A DNA stretch of 34,840 bases, taken from NCBI GenBank assembly GCA_003254885.1, contig QANT01003075.1:1-34840 (forward strand). Reading direction: 5' to 3'. Below, in pieces: positions 9,315-19,909 of the stretch (position 1 is its first letter; each line of letters begins with the position of its first letter). The notes beneath the pieces were generated by a model that had not been told where the DNA came from, did no database searches, and saw nothing but the letters and a program-made list of their open reading frames with translations. The position numbers were made by a program, and so were the translations under genes. Source of the DNA: Purshia tridentata (taxonomy: Eukaryota > Streptophyta > Magnoliopsida > Rosales > Rosaceae).

Positions 9315-12300
9315 TCAAGTTTGCATGTTGGAACATTAGGGGTCTTAATGCTCTCCATAAACATGCAGAAATTCGTAACTTTGTGCATGATAACAAGTTG
9401 TCCCTCATAAGCATTGTTGAGACAAGAGTCCGGAAGTGCAATAAGGGTTTTGTGTCAAATGCGATCTTTCATAATTGGTATATGGATGATAACTATGACT
9501 CTAGTGATCGTGGGAGGATTTGGGTTGCTTGGAATCCTAGCATTTTTAGGCTTGTCAAATTGAATGAGTCAGCCCAAGTGGTAAATTATAGGGTTACTCA
9601 CCTTGAATGCAATGTTGAGTTTTATGCTTCCTTTGTTTATGGTTCAAATGATGATCTAATTTGGAGGGATTTATGGAGGAATTTGGAGCAGGCCTATTCC
9701 CTTATTTCAGATCAGCCTTGGGTTATAATGGGGGATTTCAATGTGGCTCATTCTTCCAATGAGATTATGGGAGGCTCCAATAGACCTACTTGTGCTATGT
9801 TCGATTTTCAGAAGTGCATTGAGGAGATTGAGATTGATGATCTTCGATTTACGGGTTCTCTTTGCACTTGGAGTGATAAAAGACCTTCCCCAGGGTGTGT
9901 CTCAAAGAAGTTGGATAGGGTGATGGTCAATGAAGCTTGGTGCACTAAGTTTGCGAATTCGAGGGTTGTTTTTCCTATTCCAGGGATCTCGGATCATAGC
10001 CCTTGCTTAGTTAACTTAGGAATTTCCCAAAAGGTTAGGAAGTGTCCCTTTAAGTTCTTTAACTTCATCACTAAGAGGGAGGACGTCCTTCCCCTTGTTG
10101 CTCGGTGTTGGGGCACTACCTTTGAAGGATCCTATCAATTCCAAGTCTCCAAGAAGCTTAAATTGATCAAAGTTGAGCTTAAGAAGCTTAATAAGAGTAG
10201 GGTGGGGAATGTGTTCCATAATACTATAGTTGCCAAACACCACCTATCGGTGTGCCAAAGAGAGTTGGAAGCTAACCCGTGTGATATTACCCTAAGGGAG
10301 CATAAAAGAGGGCTGGTTAGGGAGTATGCTAAGGCTCTTAAGGAGGAGGAGCTTTTCAATAAGCAAAAGTCCCGCATTTGTTGGTTAAAGGAGGGGGATA
10401 GGAACTCGGCTTTATTTTTCAAGTCCACCTTGGGTAGGAGGAATATGAACAAGATCACCATTATCACTAGGGGGAATGGCACGGTTGTGGAAGGGGGCGA
10501 CAATATTAAAGAGGAGGTGGTCACCTTCTACAAAAGCCTTTGGCATGCTCCTTGCATTCCTAATGGGGGCAGCGACACTCCTATTAGGGGGATGATCTCC
10601 AACACTCTCTCGGATGCTCAAGCTGATTCTCTTGGTCTCCCAGTTACCACTGAGGAGATAAAAGAGGCTTGCTTTTCTATGAACCCTAATAAGGCTCCCG
10701 GACCCGATGGCTTTAATGCTCACTTTTACCACTCTACTTGGCATATTATTGGTGATGATATTACGGCGGCTATTAAGGAATTCTTCTCCACCGGTCAACT
10801 CCTTCGAGAATGCAATGCTACTTCGGTCACCCTTATCCCTAAGGTACCTAATGCCACTAAGTTAAGTGATTTTAGGCCTATTTCTTGCTGCAATACTCTA
10901 TACAAGGTAATTTCTAAGGTCATAGCCAACCGCATTAAAGGGGTGTTGCCCTCTATTATTAGCCCTAACCAAACAGCCTTCGTGACGAGTCGTAGGATTG
11001 GTGATAACATCCTCCTGGTGCAAGAGCTTCTTCGTGACTATCACAAGATGAGTAAGGCTCCCCGGTGTTCCCTTAAAGTGGATATTATGAAGGCCTATGA
11101 TATGGTGGATTGGAGCTTCATTGTCCAAACCCTTGCTGCCTTCAAGTTCCCCAATGTCATGAACCAATGGATTCAAGCTTGCATTACCACTCCTAGGTTC
11201 TCTATTTGTGTGAATGGGGAGCTAGCTGGGTTCTTCCTTAGTACTCGAGGTATTTGCCAGGGTGACCCTATGTCTCCCTATCTCTTTGTTATTGCCATGG
11301 AGGTGTTGACTCATATTATTGCACTTAAAGTTAGCCAGAACAATCATTTCAAGTACCATTGAAAGTGTGACAAGGTGAAGTTGACCCACTTGTGTTTTGC
11401 GGATGACCTCATTATGCTTTGCCGGGGTGATCTTTCTTCGGTTAGCACCCTCAAGGAGGCTTTGGATGACTTTTACTTATTATCGGGTCTCAAGGCTAAC
11501 CCCGTAAAGAGTGAATTGTTTTTTTCGGGTGTTCCTCCTACTATGCAGCCCCTCCTTGTGACTTGCCTTGATTTCAAAGTGGGAACCCTCCCAATAAGGT
11601 ACCTTGGCATCCCTATTATTTCTACTAAGCTTCGAATCAGAGATTGCATGAAACTCATTGACTATGTGGCTGGTTGGATCAATTCTTGGCGTAACAAGTT
11701 CCTTTCCTATGCCGGGAGGCTCCAACTCATTATTTCGGTGCTCTCTAGTATGCATATTTTTTGGGCTAGTCACATCATGCTCCCTAAGAAGGTCCTCCTC
11801 AACATTGAGAGGAAGATTCGGTCCTTCCTTTGGTCAGGTTCAGACACCAATTCTTATTATGCTAAGGTTGCTTGGGATAGTGTTTGCAAACCTAAATGTG
11901 AAGGGGGTTTGGGCATCAAGTCTTTGCATGTTTGGAATAAGGCCCTTATGATGCGGCATTTGTGGCAAGTCATTTGTGGAGCAGACAACATTTGACTAGG
12001 TGGATTCATGCGTACCACCTCAAAGGGAGGAACATTTGGGAGGTTAAACCTCCCCAAATCTGCTCTTAGAATTGGAGGAAGATTCTCAAGCTTCGACCCT
12101 TGGCCCGGCCTCTTATTATCCATAAAATAGGAAATGGTGCTAAAACGGCGTTATGGTTTGACAATTGGCACCTTAGGGGTCCTATTGAATCGGTATGGGG
12201 GGAAAGGGTGATTTATGATTCAGGCCTCCAAAGAAATGCTAAGGTGAGTGCTATNGGCCTCCAAAGAAACGCTAAGGTGAGTGCTATTGTGTCCAACAAT

Positions 12301-12972
12301 ATGTGGGAGTGGCCGACTGCTAACTCCCCCGATTTACTGGAGATCAAGCAACTCATGCCGTCTTATACACCTCAGAATGGTATGGACGACTCCATTGTTT
12401 GGCTGCCCTCCACTCTTGGGGTTTACACGACTGCATCTACTTGGGAGACCCTTAGGGATCGTTCCCCTAGGGTCCCTTGGCATAAGCTTGTGTGGTTCAG
12501 CAACAACATTACTCGGATGGGCTTTATACTTTGGCTTGCTATCCATGAGAGACTAGCTACTGCTGATCTTATTCATGTGTACAAGCCTAGTGTTCATTCT
12601 ACTTGTGTTTTGTGCAAGAGGGAGGTGGAGACTCATTCTCATCTTCTCTTTGATTGCCCTTTCAGCAAAGTGATCTGAGCGGGATTGATGGCTAGATGTG
12701 GGGTCGCGGTTTCTACGTTGTGTTTGCCAAATATTGTGGTTAGGGCTGCTGCTTCTTGGAAGGGGAAGCACATAAGGATCATTATCAAGAAGCTTTGTTT
12801 GGCTGCAGCGGTTTACTCTATTTGGAGGGAAAGAAATAATCGCCTTTTCAAAGAGGAAGTGATGACTTCATCCTCATTGCTTAAGGTGATCATCAACTCA
12901 ATTAGATGCCAGCTCCCCTCTATCTCCTCCACTCTTCACCCTATTCCTAGGGAGTGGCAATTGGGAGAGTAA
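9311..12972 (+). pseudogene. LINE-1 ORF2 (endonuclease-reverse transcriptase), broken
   Basis: The polyprotein that nicks target DNA and primes reverse transcription on it. Start is ATG at 9311 (MIKFACWNIRGLN). The endonuclease domain spans about 9311-10020, with CWNIRGLN, ETRV, GDFN at 9731, a LDRVMVN motif and SDHSP at 9989, all typical of the APE-like family. The reverse transcriptase begins near KAPGPDG (about 10690), followed by FRPISCCNTLYK, VDIMKAYDMVDW with the first catalytic Asp (11081), GICQGDPMSPYLF and FADD at 11396-11407. The C-terminal part has WLPS..GVYTTAS and a Cys/His cluster (CVLC..HSHLLFDC, about 12604-12657) like zf-RVT. Lesions are TGA at 11360 (Trp in LINE-2), a one-base loss near 11993, TAG at 12067 (Trp) and TGA at 12676 (Trp). 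The final TAA is at 12970. About 1220 codons is normal for the family. Confidence 0.92.
12223..12288. repeat. 33-bp in-frame duplication with an N at the junction
   Basis: GGCCTCCAAAGAAATGCTAA...GCTATN (12223-12255) is repeated at 12256-12288 with one T/C difference. The unknown base (12255) is the last base of the first copy. The related LINE-2 has a single copy of the corresponding protein segment. It may be real or a sequencing or assembly artefact. Confidence 0.85.
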
Positions 12973-13340
12973 TGGTCCAAGTGTGGTTTCCCAATCTTTG
13001 GTGTTGTTTGGCTGCCGTGATTGCTTAGTTTTTTGCCTTTATTTTGGCTTTGGCTTCCTTGTTGGCTTGTTTTGCCCTTCGCTATTTTTTCGTTGCTTTT
13101 GTTAGCCCCTTAGCCATGGGATGGTGTGGTTTGTTTCTTGGGGTATGCCCCTTGCTTTCTTGTAGTTCCTCCTTTTCATGTTATTTATTCATTTATTTAC
13201 CAAAAAACTATTTTTTCGTTGCTTTTGTTAGCCCCTTAGCCACGGGATGGTGTGGTTTGTTTCTTGGGGTATGCCCCTTGCTTTCTTGTAGTTCCTCCTT
13301 TTCGTGTTATTTATTCATTTATTTACCAAAAAAAAAAAAA
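12973..13340 (+). other. LINE-1 3' UTR with 126-bp tail duplication and A-tail
   Basis: Non-coding tail rich in T and G. The segment CTATTTTTTCGTTGC... ending in TTTACCAAAAAA (13082-13207) is repeated at 13208-13340 with two visible substitutions, and the second copy ends in the real A-tail of about 13 A. Each copy contains GGGGTATGCCCCTTG (13140 and 13266), which recurs in LINE-2 at about the same distance from its A-tail. Confidence 0.85.
13266..13277 (+). promoter_or_regulatory. Conserved 3'-end motif, possible small hairpin
   Basis: GGGG-TATG-CCCC can fold as a 4-bp GC stem with a 4-base loop. It lies about 50 nt before the A-tail, and its earlier copy is at 13140-13151. LINE-2 keeps GGGTATGCCCC (22399-22409), also about 50 nt before its A-tail, although most of the 3' UTR differs. 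A 3' RNA element recognised by the reverse transcriptase is plausible but inferred. Confidence 0.45.
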
Positions 13341-13361
13341 CGACGTATTCGTGCAATCTTA
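13338..13361. repeat. LINE-1 right target-site duplication
   Basis: The end of the A-tail merges into (AAA)CGACGTATTC, followed by GTGCAATCTTA, after which the m4 monomer continues with CCACCTAAAG. Confidence 0.8.
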
Positions 13362-13911
13362 CCACCTAAAGTTGTTCTTTGGGGCTTGAACGCTTATCGA
13401 GACATGGGAAAGTTCATCCCCATGTCTTTCTTTCCAACGGGGAACGTTTTGGTGCATTCTTAAGACCTCAAGTGGTTCCTTAGGGTTAGCACGCTAATAT
13501 CGAGATGTGAGAAAGTGCTTCCTTATGCCTTTCTTGCCCATCAAGAAAGTTTTGGTGCAATTTGGATTGAGTACGCACCGAAATGATGTTCTCGTGCATT
13601 TTCAACACCTCAAGTGATTCTTTGGGGCTGGCACGCTAATCGAGACATGACAACTTGCGTCGTCGTGTCTTTTTTGCCAACCGGGCACGTTTTGATGCAA
13701 TTTAGACAAAAGTAGATTAAGTATGCACTGAAATGAGGTTTTATATCCTTCTTAACACGAAATGTGCTTCTTGACGGCTAGAACGTGTGAGAACGTGCTT
13801 CTTGCCAACCACACCTGTTTTGGTGCAACTTTAATCAAGTTGTGCACGGTGTGCGCCGAAATGACCTTCCATGCATTCTTAACACCTAAATTGGTTCGTT
13901 GGGGATAGAAC
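13341..13911. repeat. HOR unit 6, right part
   Basis: Rest of m4, then m5 (13392) with about 60 bp missing between the GGTGC box and TGCATTCTTAAG, m6 (13493), m7 (13635), and an m8 whose start is shortened (AGAACGTGTGAGAACG). Confidence 0.85.
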
Positions 13912-15161
13912 GCTAATCCGAACAAGAGAAAGTGCTTCCTCATGTCTTTATTGCAAACCGGGGACGTTTTGGTGCAATTGAAACGAAATTAGGTCGAGGA
14001 GGCACCGAAATGAGGTTTTCGTGCGTTCATAACAAAAGCATGTGCTTATTGAGGGCTAGAACGCTAATCCAAGAATGGGAAAGCGCTTCCCCACATCTTT
14101 CTTGCCAACCGGGCATGTTTTGGTGGAAATGGCGCGAAATTGGATTGAGTACGCACCGAAATGATGTTTTCGTGGCTTCTAAACACGAAATGTGCTTCTT
14201 TAGGGCTAGAATGCTAATCCAAGCATGAGAAAGTGCTTCCGCATGTCTTTCTTCCCAACCGATAACGTTTTGGTGCAACCTCAACCAAATTGTACAGAGC
14301 GTGCACCGAAATGACGTTTTCATTCATTCCTAACAGCCAAATTGGTCCTTCAGGGCTACCACGCTAATCGAGACATTAGAGAGTCCTCATCATTCATTCC
14401 TAACAGCCAAATTGGTCCTTCAGGCTACCACGCTAATCGAGACATTAGAGAGTCCTCCCTTACCCCTTTCTTGCCAATCGGGCACGTTTTGATGCAATTT
14501 GGACCAAGTTAGACTGAGTATGCACCGAAAACACATATTCGTGCATTTTTACCACCTAAAGTTGTTCTTTGGGGCTTGAACGCTTATCGAGACACGGGAA
14601 AGTTCTTCCCCATGTCTTTCTTTCCAACGGGGAACGTTTTGGTGCAACTTTAATCAAATTGGAATTAGTGCAAACCGAAATTAAGTTTTCGTGCATTCTC
14701 AAGACCTCAAGTGGTTCCTTAGGGTTAGCACGCTAATATCGAGACATGAAAAAAGTGCTTCCTTATGTCTTTCTTGGCCACCAAGGAAGTTTTGGTGCAA
14801 TTTGGACTGAGTACGCACCGAAATGATGTTTTCGTGCATTCTTAACGCCTAAAGTAGTTCTATGGGGCTGGCACGCCAATCGAGACATGACAACATGCGT
14901 CCTCATGTCCTTCTTGCCAACCGGGCACGTTTTGATGCAATTTAGACGAAAGTAGATTGAGTATGCACTGAAATGTTGTTTTAGTTCCTTCTTAACGCGA
15001 AATGTGCCTCTTAAGGGCTAGAACGTTAATCCAAGCATGAGAACGTGCTTCTTGCCAACCGCGCACATTTTGGTGCAACTTTAACCAAGTTGTGCATGGT
15101 GTGCGGCAAAATGACCTTCCATGCATTCTTAACACCAAAACTGGTTCGTTGGGGCTAGAAC
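13912..15161. repeat. HOR unit 7, with a 70-bp duplication
   Basis: 1250 bp, the normal 1180 plus 70. All eight monomers are present. The m3/m4 border is duplicated at 14321-14459. Confidence 0.85.
14321..14459. repeat. 70-bp tandem duplication at the m3/m4 border
   Basis: CATTCATTCCTAACAGCC through GAGAGTCCTCAT (14321-14390) is followed by a second copy from 14391, with one G missing (CAGGCTACC against CAGGGCTACC). It is out of register with the monomer. Confidence 0.88.
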
Positions 15162-16308
15162 GCTAATCCAAACAGGAGAAAGTGCTTCCTCTTGTCTTTA
15201 TTGCCAGCCGGGGACGTTTTGGTGCAATTGAAACGAAATTAGGTCGAGTAGGCACCGAAATGAGGTTTTCGTGCGTTCTTAACAAAAGCATGTGCTTCTT
15301 GAGGGCTAGAATGGGAAAGTGCTTCCCCATATCTTTCTTGCCAATTGGGCACGTTTTGGTCGAAACTGCGCGAAAGTGGATTGAGTACGCACCAAAATGA
15401 TGTTTTTGTGCCTTCGAAACACGAAATGTGCTTCTTTAGGGCTAGAATGCTAATCCAAGCATGAGAAATTGCTTTCCCATGTCTTTCTTGCCAACCGATA
15501 ACGTTTTGGTCCAAATTGCAACCTTCACCAAATTGTACAGAGTGTGCACCGAAATGACGTTTTCGTTCATTCCTAGCACCCAAAGTGCTTCTTCAGGGCT
15601 AGCACGCTAATCGAGACATTAGAGAGTGCTCCCTCACCCCTTTCTTGCCAATCAGGCACGTTTTGTGCAATTTGGACCAAGTTACACTGAGTATGCACTG
15701 AAACGACGTATTCGTGCATTCTTAGCACCTAAAGTTGTTATTTGGAGCTTCAACGCTTATCAAGACATGGGAAAGTTCTTCCCCACGTCTTTCTTTCCAA
15801 CACGGAACGTTTTGGTGCAACTTTAATCGAATTGGACTCATTGCGCGCTGAAATGACGTTTTCGTGCATTCTTAAGACCTCAAGTATTTCTTTAGGGTTA
15901 GCACGCTAATATCGAGACATGAGAAAGTGCTTCTTTATGTCTTTCTTGCCCACTAAGGAAGTTTTTGTGCAATTTGGACTGAGTATGCACTGAAATGATT
16001 TTTTCGTGCATTATTAACACCTAGAGTGGTTCTTTGGGGCTGCCACACTAATCGAGACATGACAACGTGCGTCCTCATGTCCTTCTTGCCAACCGAGCAC
16101 GTTTTGATGCAATTTAGACGAAAGTAGACTGAGTATGCACAATGATGAGGTTTTAGTTCCTTATTAACACGAAATGTGCTTCCTGAGGGCTAGAACCTTA
16201 ATCCAAGTATGAAGACGTGCTTCTTGCCAACCGCGCACGTTTTGGTGCAACTTTAACCAAGTTGTGCACGGTGTGCACCATGTTCCATGCATTCGTTGGG
16301 CCCAGAAC
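15162..16308. repeat. HOR unit 8
   Basis: 1147 bp. Small deletions remove the m2 start (GGGCTAGAATGGGAAAG, near 15305) and part of the m8 end (GTGCACCATGTTCC, then CATTCGTTGGG, near 16275-16300). Confidence 0.8.
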
Positions 16309-17610
16309 ACTAATCTGAACAAGAGAAAGTGCTTCCTCATGTCTTTATTGCTAACTGGGGACGTTTTGGTGCAATTGAAACAAAATTAGGTCAATGAGGC
16401 ACCGAAAGGAGGTTTTCGTGCGTTCTTCACAAAAGCATGTGCTTCTTGAGGGCTAGAATGCAAATCCAAGAATGGGAAAGTGCTTCCCCACATCTTTCTT
16501 GCCAACCGGGCACGTTTTGATGGAAATTGCACGAAATTGGATTGAGTACGCACCGAAATGATGTTTTCGTGCCTTCTAAACACGAAATGTGCTTCTTTAG
16601 GGGTAGAATGTTAATCCAAGCATGTGAAAGTACTTCCCCATGTCTTTCTTGCCAACTGATAACGTTTTGGTGCAACCTTAACCAAATTGTACAGAGTGTG
16701 CACCGAAATGACATTTCGTTCATTCCCAACACCCAAAGTGGTTCTTGAGGGCTAGCACGCTAATCGAGACATTACAGAGTGCTCCCTCACCCCTTTCTTG
16801 CCAATTGGGCACATTTTGGTACAATTTGGACCAAGTTTAACTGAGCATGCACCGAAACGACGTATTCGTGCATTCTTACCACCTAAAGTTGTTCTTTGGG
16901 GCTTGAACGCTTATCGAGACATGGGAAAGTTCTTGCCAACTGGGCACGTTTTGATGCAGTTTAGACGAAAGTTGACTGAGTATGCGCTACAATGAGGTTT
17001 TAGTTCCTTCCTAACACCAAATGTGCTTCTTGAGGGCTAGAACATTAATCCAAGCATGAGAACGTGCTTCTTGCCAACTGCGCACGTTTGGGTGCAACTT
17101 TCACCAAGTTCTGCACAGTGTGCACCGAAATGACGTTTTCGTGCATTCTTAAGACCTCAAGTGGTTCCTTAGGGTTAGCACGCTAATATCGAGACATGAG
17201 AAAGTGCTTCCTTAAGTCTTTCTTGCCCACCAAGAAAGTTTTGGGGCAATTTGGACTGAGTACACACCGAAATGATGTTTTCATGCATTATTAACACCTA
17301 AAGTGATTCTTTGGGGTGGGCACGCTAATCGAGACATGACACCGTGCTTCCTTATGTCCTTCTTGCCAACCGGGCATGTTTTGATGCAGTTTAGACGAAA
17401 CTAGACTGAGTATGCACTGAAAAAAGGTTTTAGTTCATTCTTAACACGAAATGTGCTTCTTGAGGGCTAGAACGTTAATCCAAGCATGAGAACGTGCTTC
17501 TTGCCAACCGCGCACGTGTTGGTGCAACTTTAACCAAGTTGTGCGCGGTGTGCGCCCAAATGACATTCCATTCATTCTTAACACCTAAACTGGTTCATTG
17601 GGGCTAGAAC
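16309..17610. repeat. HOR unit 9, nine monomers with two hybrids
   Basis: 1302 bp. After m4 the monomer starting near 16910 begins as m5 and ends as m7 (GTTCTTGCCAACTGGGCACG). The next begins as m8 and ends as m5 (CTGCACAGTGTGCACCG, then TTAAGACCTCAAG, near 17110-17160). Then follow m6, m7 and m8. Confidence 0.82.
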
Positions 17611-18638
17611 GCTAATCTGAACAAGAGAACGTGCTTCCTCATGTCTTTGTTGCGAACCGGGGACGTTTTGGTGCAATTGAAACGAAATTATGTTGAGGAG
17701 GCACCGAAATGATGTTTTCGTGCCTTCTAAGTACGAATGTGCTTGTTTAGGGCTAGAATGCTAATCCAAGCATGAGAAAGTGCTTCCCCATCTCTTTCTT
17801 GCCAACCGATAACGTTTTGGTGCAACCTTAACCAAATTGTACAGAGTGTGCACCGAAATGACGTTTTCGTTCATTCCCAACACCCAGAGTGGTTCTTGAG
17901 GGCTAGCACGCTAATCGAGACATTACAGAGTGCTCCCTCACCCCTTTCTTGCCAATCGGGCACGTTTTGGTACAATTTGGACCAAGTTTGACTGAGCATG
18001 CACCGAAACGACGTATTCGTGCATTCTTACCACCTAAAGTTGTTCTTTGGGGCTTGAACGCTTATCGAGACGTGGGAAAGTTCTTGCGCATGTCTTTCTT
18101 TCCTATGGGGAACGTTTTGGTACAACTTTAATCGAATTGGACTCAGTGCGCGTTGAAATAACCTTTTCGTGCATTCTTAAGACCTCAAGTGGTTCCTTAG
18201 GGTTACCATGCTAATATCGAGACGTGAGAAAGTGCTCCCTTATGCCTTTCTTGCCCACCAAGGAAGTTTTGGTGCAATTTGGACTGAGTACGCACCGAAA
18301 TGATGTTTTCCTGCATTTTTAACACCTAAAGTGGTTCTTTGGGGCTGGCACGCTAATCGAGACATGACAACGTGCGTCCTCATTTCCTTCTTGCCAACCA
18401 GGCACTTTTTGATGCAATTTAGACGAAAGTGGACTGAGTAACCACTGAAATGAGGTTTTAGTTCCTTCTTAACACGAAATGTGCTTGTTGAGGGCTAGAA
18501 CGTTAATCCAAGCATGAGAACGTGCTTCTTGCCAACCACGCACGTGTTGGTGCAACGTTACCCAAGTTGTGCACGATGTGCGCCGAAATGACGTTCCATG
18601 CATTCTTAACACCTAAACTAGTTCGTTGGGGCTAGAAC
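17611..18638. repeat. HOR unit 10, with an m1/m2 hybrid
   Basis: 1028 bp. m1 passes into the m2 end at GAGGCACCGAAATGATG (near 17697-17715), so one monomer is lost. The remaining order is normal. Confidence 0.82.
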
Positions 18639-19663
18639 GCTAATCTGAACAAGAGAAAGTGCTTCCTCATGTATTTATTGCCAACCGGGGACGTTTTAGT
18701 GCAATTGAAACGAAATTTGGCTGAGGGGGCACCGAAATGAGGTTTTCGTGCGTTCTTAACAAAAGCATGTGCTTCTTGAGGGCTAGAACACTAATCCAAG
18801 AATGGGAAAGTGCTTCCCCAGATCTGACTTGCCAACTAGGCACGTTTTGGTGGAAATTGCACGAAATTGGACTGAGTACGCACGGAAATGACGTTTTCGT
18901 GCCTTCTAAACACGAAATGTGCTTCTTTAGGGCTAGAATGCTAATCCAAGCATGAGAAAGTGCTTCCCCATGTCTTTCTTGCCAACCGACAACGTTTTGG
19001 TGCCAACCTTAACCNCAAATTGTATAGAGTGTGCACCGAAATGACGTTTTCGTTCATTCCTAACACCCAAAGTGGTTCTTTAGGGCTAGCACGGTAATAG
19101 AGACATTAAAGAGTGTTCCTTGCCAATTGGGCACGTTTCGGTGCAATTTGGACCAAGTTAGACTGAGTACGCACTGAAATGATGTATTCGTGCATTCTTA
19201 CCACCTAAAGTTGTTCTTTGGGGCTTGAACACTTTTCGAGACATGAGAAAGTTCTTCCTCGTGTCTTTCTTTCCAACGGGGAACGTTTTGGTGCAAATTT
19301 AATCGACTTGGACTTAGTGTGCACCGAAATGACATTTTCGTGCATTCTTAAGACCTCAAGTGGTTACTTAGGGTTAGCACGCTAATAACGAGACATGAGA
19401 AAATGCTTCCTTAAGTCTTTCTTGCCCACTAAGGAAGTTTTGGTGCAATTTGGACTAAGTATGCACCGAAATGATGTTTTCGTGCATTCTTAACACCTAA
19501 AGTGGGGCTGGCACGCTAATCGAGACATGACAACGTGCATCCTCATGTCCTTCATGCCAACCGTGCACGTTTTGATGCAACTTTAACCAAGTTGTGCATG
19601 GTATGCGCCGATATGACGTTCCATGCATTCTTAGCACCTAAACTTGTTTGTTGGGGCTAGAAC
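18639..19663. repeat. HOR unit 11, with an m7/m8 hybrid and an N
   Basis: 1025 bp. m7 passes into m8 at TTTTGATGCAACTTTAACC (near 19568-19590). An unknown base lies at 19015 in m3, beside an extra C, so local base quality is doubtful. Confidence 0.82.
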
Positions 19664-19909
19664 GCTAATCTGAGCAAGAGAAAGTGCTTCCTCATGCCTT
19701 TATTGCCAACCGAGAACGTTTTGGTGCAATTGAAAGGAAATTAGGATGAGGAGGCACCGAAATGAGGTTTTCGTGCGTTCTTAACAAAAGCATGTGCTTC
19801 TTGAGGGCTAGAACGCTAATCCAAGAATGGGAAAGTTCTTTCCCACATCTTTCTTGCCAACCAGGCACGTTTGTGTGGAAATTGCGCAAAATTGGATTGA
19901 GTACACACC
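19664..19909. repeat. HOR unit 12, left part (interrupted by LINE-2)
   Basis: m1 and the first 95 bp or so of m2, ending GAGTACACACC. The unit resumes within m2 at 22470 (TGATGTTTCCGTGC). Confidence 0.85.

Larger units (their letters stand above)
7159..13340 (+). mobile_element. LINE-1: full-length, decayed L1-type LINE
   Basis: About 6.2 kb on the + strand: a short 5' leader, ORF1 (DUF4283 plus zinc knuckle), ORF2 (endonuclease, reverse transcriptase, zf-RVT-like C-terminus), a 3' UTR and an A-tail at 13328-13340. It is flanked by satellite of the same monomer. AAACGACGTATTC occurs just before the element and again at the end of the A-tail. The duplication probably extends through CATTCTTA on the left and CAATCTTA on the right, which puts the 5' end near 7159. 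The organisation is that of plant L1 elements. ORF1 has three in-frame stops and one frameshift, and ORF2 has three stops and one frameshift, so the copy is inactive. Confidence 0.93.
13341..19909. repeat. Satellite array, block B
   Basis: Continuation of the same 8-monomer satellite in the same orientation. Units start at 13912, 15162, 16309, 17611, 18639 and 19664. Unit lengths vary (1250, 1147, 1302, 1028 and 1025 bp) more than in block C, because of hybrid monomers and small indels. No gene is present. Confidence 0.94.

Noticed and set aside
12973-13340. LTR retrotransposon interpretation of the duplicated LINE-1 tail
   Set aside because: The two 126-bp copies are adjacent, not at opposite ends. 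There is no primer-binding site, gag or integrase, and the ORFs are those of a non-LTR element.
13044-13463. Open frame of 139 codons at the LINE-1 3' end with a repeated hydrophobic stretch
   Set aside because: It is the translation of the duplicated 3' UTR, runs through the A-tail into satellite and is not a gene.
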